Shown piece by piece: positions 7,759 through 12,262 of a DNA stretch of 12,262 bases. The stretch is from Asterionellopsis glacialis (lineage: Eukaryota > Bacillariophyta > Plagiogrammaphyceae > Rhaphoneidales > Asterionellopsidaceae), in the NCBI GenBank assembly GCA_014885115.2, contig WKLE02000795.1:1-12262 (forward strand), read 5' to 3'. The position numbers and the translations under genes are program-made. Under the pieces are notes generated by a model. It searched no databases. It was given only the letters and a program-made list of their open reading frames with translations, and was not told where the DNA came from. Every line of letters starts with the position of its first letter. Within the stretch, counting starts at the first letter, position 1.

Positions 7759-8037
7759 CCAAATTACCATATTTCACTGAAAAATAGCAAGATTACCAAA
7801 TTTATGGTAGTCAAATTACTACATTTCACTATATGCTGGACAGATTACCAGAATTACCATTTCGGTAATCGAACGATTACCAAAATTGGCAATTTTCAAC
7901 ATTACCCTACTGGACCTTTTTGGTAAGGTAATTTGACATTACCAACATTAATTACCAAGAAATTTCTTGTAATTACCAGGTAATGACCATTACCTTACCC
8001 ATTACTGGAGCTGGGTGGTAATCTTAGTTATGGTAAT
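7749..8037. repeat. ATTACC/GGTAAT motif cluster with inverted-repeat ends
   Basis: Within about 290 bp the hexamer ATTACC or its complement, or a one-base variant, occurs about 18 times on both strands. The cluster is bounded by a perfect 11-bp inverted repeat: ATTACCATAAC at 7749-7759 and GTTATGGTAAT at 8027-8037. Similarity extends a few bases into a further ATTACC on the inner side. Inside is a perfect 18-bp palindrome (7864-7881) and an imperfect 25-bp one (7950-7974). This looks like the subterminal part of a DNA transposon, where transposase binds many short motifs, or a short non-autonomous element. It follows directly on the transposase-like frame and ends about 10 bp before recognisable integrase sequence. 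Confidence 0.7.
7864..7881. repeat. 18-bp palindrome GGTAATCG-AA-CGATTACC
   Basis: Two 8-bp arms match perfectly around an AA spacer. It is the only place in the cluster where the motif is extended by CG on its inner side in both arms. It could be a paired transposase-binding site. This is inference from symmetry only. Confidence 0.8.
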
Positions 8038-8046
8038 CAATAACTA

Positions 8047-8780
8047 AGCTACACAATTAAGTGAAAAGGTCTCAAACACTGAATCCTGTGCTGCATTACT
8101 ATGATAGACCCAGCAGCAAGATGGTTCAAGGTAGCCCTTTGGACAGAAAGGAGCAGTATCAAAATTGCAAACATAGTGAAACAATACTGGCTCTCATGAT
8201 ACCCCAAACATACACAAGTCACTTTTGACAGGGGTACTGAGTTTATAAAAGACTTTCACAATATGTTAGATAGTGAATATCACATCAAAAGCAAACCAAT
8301 CACTACCCATAACCCACAAGCAAATGCTGTAGTGGAGAGGATACATCAAGTTGTAGGTAACATGATACAAACCCATGAGGTACAACATAGTACTGACAAA
8401 AACCCTTGGACCAGTGCATTTGCTGCTATTGTGTACGCTGTAAGTTCAACTTATCATACCACTCTCCAAGCTACACCTGGCCAGCTAGTTTTTGGTAGAG
8501 ATATGATTTTAACATTCAACATGAAGCAAACTGGGAACACATGTAGAATTGGAAACAAGCTAGAATTGCTATCAACAACAAACGTGAAAATGACAAACGT
8601 ATCATCCATCACAACTACAAGATAGATGACAAGATCCTAATTGTAAACAACTGGTCCAACCCATGCAAGATGGAGCAGCCCTTCTCAGGACTGTATAAAA
8701 TATGTCAAGCCCACTGCAATGGTACTATGACTCTACAGTGCAGGGTGGTGCTCTACAGCATTAACATCTGTTATCTGTAA
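8047..8780 (+). pseudogene. Broken Ty3/gypsy integrase, catalytic core and C-terminus
   Basis: Integrase inserts the retrotransposon cDNA into the host genome. The frame reads SYTIK, a stop, KGLKH, a stop, then CITMIDPAARWF, with the first catalytic Asp at 8107. FDRGTEF carries the second Asp (8227), and NPQANAVVERIHQ carries the Glu (8335). Counted by codons this is D-x39-D-x35-E, the normal integrase pattern. Internal TGA codons at 8062, 8080 and 8197 break it. At about 8521-8527 the frame shifts. The C-terminal part then continues as NWEHM, a TAG (8544), and NKRENDKRIIHNYKIDDKIL to a TAA at 8778. This part matches the usual region ending in a small beta-barrel. The zinc-binding N-terminus is missing, cut off at the ATTACC element. 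Shift and stops make it inactive. Confidence 0.8.
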
Positions 8781-8978
8781 CCATACCATGCAACTGCTGC
8801 ATAAGACAGTCCCCACCCTAGGTCACTGGACATGGTAGCGGATGCAGTAGGTAAGTCATGTGTAGAGACAAGACTCACATAAATGGTGTCAATCAACCAT
8901 AGTGTGGACAGACCATGACACAATGATATCATGGGTGAACCTTGTGTAAGGATGCTCTGCATTGGCATGACTCCAATT

Positions 8979-9025
8979 GTGACACAGTGATGTCAGAACG
9001 CAGTGACGCACCATCACTCTGTGGC
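8979..9025. repeat. Imperfect inverted repeat, 14-bp arms
   Basis: GTGACACAGTGATG (8979-8992) pairs with CATCACTCTGTGGC (9012-9025) with two mismatches. Just outside, ACTCC...GTGACA strings recur in direct orientation near 8970 and 9031. Function is unknown; this could be remains of a terminal repeat. Confidence 0.5.
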
Positions 9026-9071
9026 AGTAAAACTCCAGTCGTGACATCAAACAGGTGATCTGCCTTGGGGA

Positions 9072-9097
9072 GTTTGGTTCACATGAATGAACCAAAC
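9072..9097. repeat. Perfect hairpin, 10-bp stem
   Basis: GTTTGGTTCA and TGAACCAAAC pair perfectly around a 6-base loop. No T run follows and this is not bacterial DNA, so I do not call it a terminator. It could be a transposon end or a chance palindrome. Confidence 0.7.
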
Positions 9098-9324
9098 CCT
9101 TCCAGACATGAACCCTAATTTGATTGTCTGTATGATCCCATACATAATCAGGTGTCAAAGCCAGACTGGTGGGTTGGCAAGTGTTTTTTAGTTCTAGTTA
9201 AAATAGCTCATAATTTATGCATTCCTGACAAGTTGACTTCCTTTTCAACATTGTTGTCAGCATAGTGCACAATTTAACTTGATCTGTAGTACAAAATCAA
9301 TGGGATATTTCTATGTAATCTCCA

Positions 9325-9455
9325 GTGATCTGTGACCGGGGAAGAAGGGAATCATGACCAATCATAAACTTTTACCAAATAGATTCTACGTCAAATTTGT
9401 ACCAAATGCACAAAGTTTATTATTGTCATTTTCCCTTCTTCCGGTGCTAGATCAC
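9325..9455. repeat. Long imperfect inverted repeat, arms of about 26 bp
   Basis: The arm 9325-9351 (GTGATCT...ACCGG...AAGAAGGGAA) is mirrored by 9431-9455 with a one-base slip and a two-base insertion, leaving about 80 bp between. A third partial copy, ACCGGAAGAAG, follows in direct orientation at 9485-9495, and a 6-bp hairpin (TACCCT/AGGGTA) lies at 9462-9481. The arrangement suggests a small foldback or MITE-like element downstream of the transporter gene. Confidence 0.6.
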
Positions 9456-10116
9456 CCAAGATACCCTATTTATGAAGGGTAAACACCGGAAGAAGAGTGG
9501 GTTCCTGAAAATTGAGGACCGGAGTGTTATTACATGGTGTTTTTTCTATAGTACTCTTTTTGTGGGGTTTGCTAATGTTGGGATCTGTGGAAACTGATCT
9601 CGTGGCTCGTGGAGACCCCTCTCTAGCTTGAATGAAATAACATGCGCCTACTTTTTAGAGGTTGCATCAGAAGTTCACAAGCATACAGAGTTGCAATTTC
9701 CAACATCATAAGATGAGCTAGAGCATACCCTTTGGGAACCGTTAGGAATAGGACGGAGACTAGAGTACATTGGCAATTGCTTTTCATTCCACTTTTTGAG
9801 TCAACTAAGTTCCTGTTCTACGATATGTCATTCCCAACTTATTATGAATTACGATGCCGAGAGGTCAGATTCAAGGTTTTCACTGCTTTTGTTGACTTGC
9901 ATCTGAATGAGGTGATCGATTCTATGCCTTCTCTACACTGAGGACTTTACTTGGTTGACTATCCAAGAGTAGAATTCTCATGTATAGAGATCTCAGAAAA
10001 AAAGGGTTGGAAGGTACGCAGCGAAATGTGTGAGGCTCTCATCATTATCGTGACTATAAAAATTAGCTTGCATTTCGTTCATAAACTTGAAGATCCTATC
10101 TCACGATCTTTCTGTT
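9456..10116. other. 3' flank of the MATE gene, no gene recognised
   Basis: This region lies downstream of the transporter and must include its 3' untranslated region. Plus-strand ORFs at 9732-9941 and 9951-10205 show no family motif; the second overlaps the antisense of the transporter. I cannot place the poly(A) site with confidence. The base composition is less AT-skewed than in the repeat-rich left part. Confidence 0.4.
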
Positions 10117-12066
10117 TCAGGTTGCCATTTTATCCATATTTCGTGGTGCTAATGGTCCATTCCTTGTTTGGTGAAGCCATACACCCGCAAGGCGCAATGA
10201 ATTGAATACTCCAAATCCCATCCATACTCCAGTCAACCCAAATATTGGTGGGAATGTACGGAGAGCCCACAAACAACCTACAGTAGCGATAACAGTACTT
10301 ATAGACAGTTGCATAAAGTTACCACAGCCAACCATCACACCTTCTCCAATAAAGACAAGACCATTGATAATCTGGTACACACTTGCTAGGTACGAAGGGA
10401 CCAAGGCTGCGTCCCTCACAGCTTGGAGTGGCGTAGATTTATGCAGTAATGGTAGTACGCCGATTTGAAGCGCACCAAGTGAACATCCGAGCACAAAGCC
10501 CCAAGTCATTAAACGATTCACAGTTGCTTTTGCATCCTCAATACCACCCTCTGTCTCACCTGTCTCATCATCGTACCGTTCAATCATAACATTTGGCACA
10601 ATTGTTTGTGCTACAGTTGACAACGCTAGCAATACAATCCCACCAATCTGAAAGGTTTGGATAGCCATGGCATGAGCCGCTGCTGCAACGCCCGTGTCAT
10701 CAATAGATTGCGTTACACGTGTGACAGCCAAGAAAGTAATGTTCAATGCTACATTACGAAGTTGCAACGCTAATCCTCCCTTTAGCAAAGGTTTCAATTT
10801 CGACCAAGACGGTGATCGGAATACCTTTGACCATTTGATCATTTTTTTCTGCAATAAGAGCTTGACATATACAATGGCAGAAATAATCTCGGCTGCTAAA
10901 GTTGCTAATGCTGCACCAGGAACACCCAAAGACAATGTGAATATCAAAATAGGATCCAATATAGCATTGAACATATTGGCAAAGGAACTAATTTTCACAG
11001 GTGTAACTGTATCTAAGACACCGCGAAATGCTGAAAAACCAATCAAGGATATTAGTGATGGTAGAAACGCAAAGGATCGGATCAAAAGATAGGGTTTGGC
11101 ATATTCAATAGCTGGTGCCCCCTCTTCAACATACGAACAAAAGTGCACATTAGTATTAAGTTACAAACGCAGCATCGTTAGTCGAAACTCTCTCACAAAC
11201 ATTTCGAGAGCTAAATATCACGGTGACCAAGACATGCTCTTACCTCTTAGGACAGACCCCAAGATACGTTCTGGTTGGAAAAAGAGTAGGGGTGTCCCAA
11301 TCAGAGCAATTAACAGTCCAACAACCAAAGCTTGACAAACAGCATCTTGTAGACCTTCTTGGTCACCTTTGGCGTTCTCTTTTGAAACAAGTGTGGCAGT
11401 CACACTAGGTAAAAAGGATGCAATCCAAAAGGCTGAATTGAAAACCTGATTTGCAGCAGCTTGTCCAGCCACAGCCAGTGCATTGCCCATACGATTAATC
11501 CAAAACAAATCAACTGCGCCGATCAATGGGTTGATAGCAAAGTTGGCAATGCATGGTAGCGCAATTTTCATAAGTTTCCGATCAAGTTCATCAAACGATG
11601 GAAAGAAAGATTTTTTTTTTCTAGATGGTGGTGAAATGGAAGACTTCTTCTCGTGGTTGTCTTGACTACTACTTCCAGTATCAGCACCGCCACGAAGATG
11701 AATTTCATTCTTTTCTTCCGAGGCATCATTATTGCTGTTTTCTGGCGACGAGGAATGTGAAGCTGCCGCGGATAACCGTGACATTATGCGACGTCCATAT
11801 TTATTGTGCTGTTGGTAGTATGATTGCGAAAAAGATTGTGCGGTCGGTATTTGTGATGCAGCTGGTAAATGGAGGAGAGAATTGTTGTTATTGCTTCCCT
11901 GTCCTTGTTGTTGTCTTGATTGGTTTGGTATTTTTCCTGTAGATCTTCCACCTGCAAAGCAAAAGACACCCACGTTTGTTGCAAAAATTACTAAAGTACA
12001 AAGTGCAATGCCTGCTCTCGATGAAAGGGTGTTCGATTGTCGACGATTATATTTTGAATAGCGCAT
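10117..12066 (-). CDS. MATE-family efflux transporter, two exons, predicted plastid- or endomembrane-targeted
   Basis: This is an integral membrane antiporter that would export organic compounds using an H+ or Na+ gradient; the substrate cannot be told from sequence. Exon 1 is 12066-11244, exon 2 is 11123-10117, joined in phase 1 to give 609 residues. Residues 1-36 form a basic start, a hydrophobic core (19-35) and a possible cleavage at Cys36-Phe37. Residues 41-155 are low-complexity, rich in Ser, Asn and Gln. The MATE domain spans about 156-600 with about 12 membrane segments. Its markers include GFSAFRGVLDTVTP (303-316), GVPGAALAT (341-349), IGEGVMVGCGNF (533-544) and GVWMGF (573-578). These fit the DinF/EDS5-like branch. 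EDS5 in plants is a chloroplast-envelope MATE, which suits the N-terminus here. No stops or shifts are seen, so the gene looks functional. Signs of an operon or neighbouring partner are absent. Confidence 0.88.
11124..11243 (-). other. Spliceosomal intron of the MATE gene, 120 bp
   Basis: Donor CTAAGAG/GTAAGA lies at 11243 and acceptor GTTGAAG/AGGGG ends at 11124. A TACTAAT, close to the branch-site consensus, lies about 26-32 bases before the acceptor. The junction gives Leu-Arg-Glu-Gly-Ala-Pro in phase 1, and the join falls in a loop of the transporter, with similar hydrophobic pattern on both sides. Without splicing the first exon's frame stops eight codons further on. A competing acceptor two bases later would break the frame. 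Confidence 0.85.
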
Positions 12067-12262
12067 GATATGATGTAATAAGTGATAATGTTGTGATCTA
12101 TAATGGGTAGTGACTTTGACTTACTGCCCGTGACGAAAACACGACAGCGTGATTTCTTCCAGAAGATAGCGGAAAAGATGAAAATGCAGCTGTAGCTAAA
12201 AAAACAGATGGTGTTTCTTTAAAAAGGATGTATGGAATGTCTTTGAGATTTTAATTTGACAT
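12067..12262 (-). promoter_or_regulatory. Upstream region of the MATE gene
   Basis: These 196 bp precede the start codon and should hold the 5' untranslated region and core promoter. No clear TATA box or known operator could be assigned. The Met at 12066 is the first in frame after the upstream sequence and opens directly onto a signal-peptide-like N-terminus, which supports it as the start. Confidence 0.4.

Larger units (their letters stand above)
8781..9324. other. Stretch without a gene, possibly old retroelement flank
   Basis: In an intact Ty3/gypsy element the region after integrase would hold the polypurine tract and 3' LTR. I could not recognise either. ORFs on the minus strand (8968-8771, 9158-8889) overlap in different frames and look like chance. 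Two inverted repeats are listed separately. Confidence 0.4.

Noticed and set aside
7749..8037. CRISPR array
   Set aside because: The motif is only six bases, occurs on both strands with irregular spacing, and lacks spacers of constant length.
9072..9097. Rho-independent terminator
   Set aside because: The window is eukaryotic (spliceosomal intron, retrotransposons) and no T run follows the stem.
8771..9158. Minus-strand ORFs of 65 and 89 codons after the integrase
   Set aside because: They overlap each other in different frames and have no recognisable domain. The repeats in this stretch explain the structure better.
9732..10205. Plus-strand ORFs of 69 and 84 codons in the 3' flank
   Set aside because: No family motif is present, and the second runs antisense into the transporter. 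They are probably chance ORFs in its 3' region.
10202..11335. Three plus-strand ORFs of 79-132 codons opposite the transporter (10202-10468, 10694-11092, 11096-11335)
   Set aside because: They lie antisense to the MATE exons and intron, and their residues show no family motif. They are shadows of the real coding strand.

Overview
This looks like a stretch of nuclear DNA from a microalga, most likely a diatom or related stramenopile. It holds one intact single-intron gene at the right end and about 9 kb of AT-rich, decayed repeat DNA to its left. The assignment rests on two things. The intact transporter starts with a signal peptide followed by Phe at a possible cleavage site (Cys-Phe-Ala-Gly-Gly), as in proteins sent to complex plastids. 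The broken mobile-element proteins also resemble families I recall from diatom genome predictions. I could not run any search.

Layout. About 290-2180 (minus strand) is a broken Ty3/gypsy retrotransposon in the order gag, protease, start of reverse transcriptase; it has several frameshifts and a protease whose catalytic Asp reads Asn. 2398-2916 (plus) holds two unrecognised ORFs in one frame. 3405-4012 is a 306-bp tandem duplication. 4354-4958 is a second, unrelated duplication of 310-344 bp whose copies encode a shared peptide and share splice-like signals. 5237-5968 (plus) holds remnants of a protein family I know only as conserved in algal genomes. 6165-6244 is an (AATG)20 microsatellite. 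6544-7758 (plus) is a single 405-codon frame resembling the C-terminal part of a hAT-like transposase, interrupted by four TAG codons and by no TAA or TGA. 7749-8037 is a dense cluster of ATTACC/GGTAAT motifs bounded by an 11-bp inverted repeat. It stops within about 10 bp of 8047-8780, a broken Ty3/gypsy integrase on the plus strand with a D-D(35)E triad. 8781-10116 has no gene I can support, but several good inverted repeats.

Right end. 10117-12066 (minus strand) is a 609-residue MATE-family efflux transporter in two exons around a 120-bp GT-AG intron. It is the only gene here that I would call functional. The rest is best read as a graveyard of nested elements. Its damage looks partly like C-to-T decay: putative CGA to TGA and TGG to TAG changes, and a protease Asp-to-Asn change at a former CpG.

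Nothing suggests that the genes work together. The transporter probably stands alone as a housekeeping or stress gene of the plastid or endomembrane system, beside repeat-rich DNA. The points most worth a second look are the TAG-only frame, the two tandem duplications with splice-like edges, and the ATTACC element.
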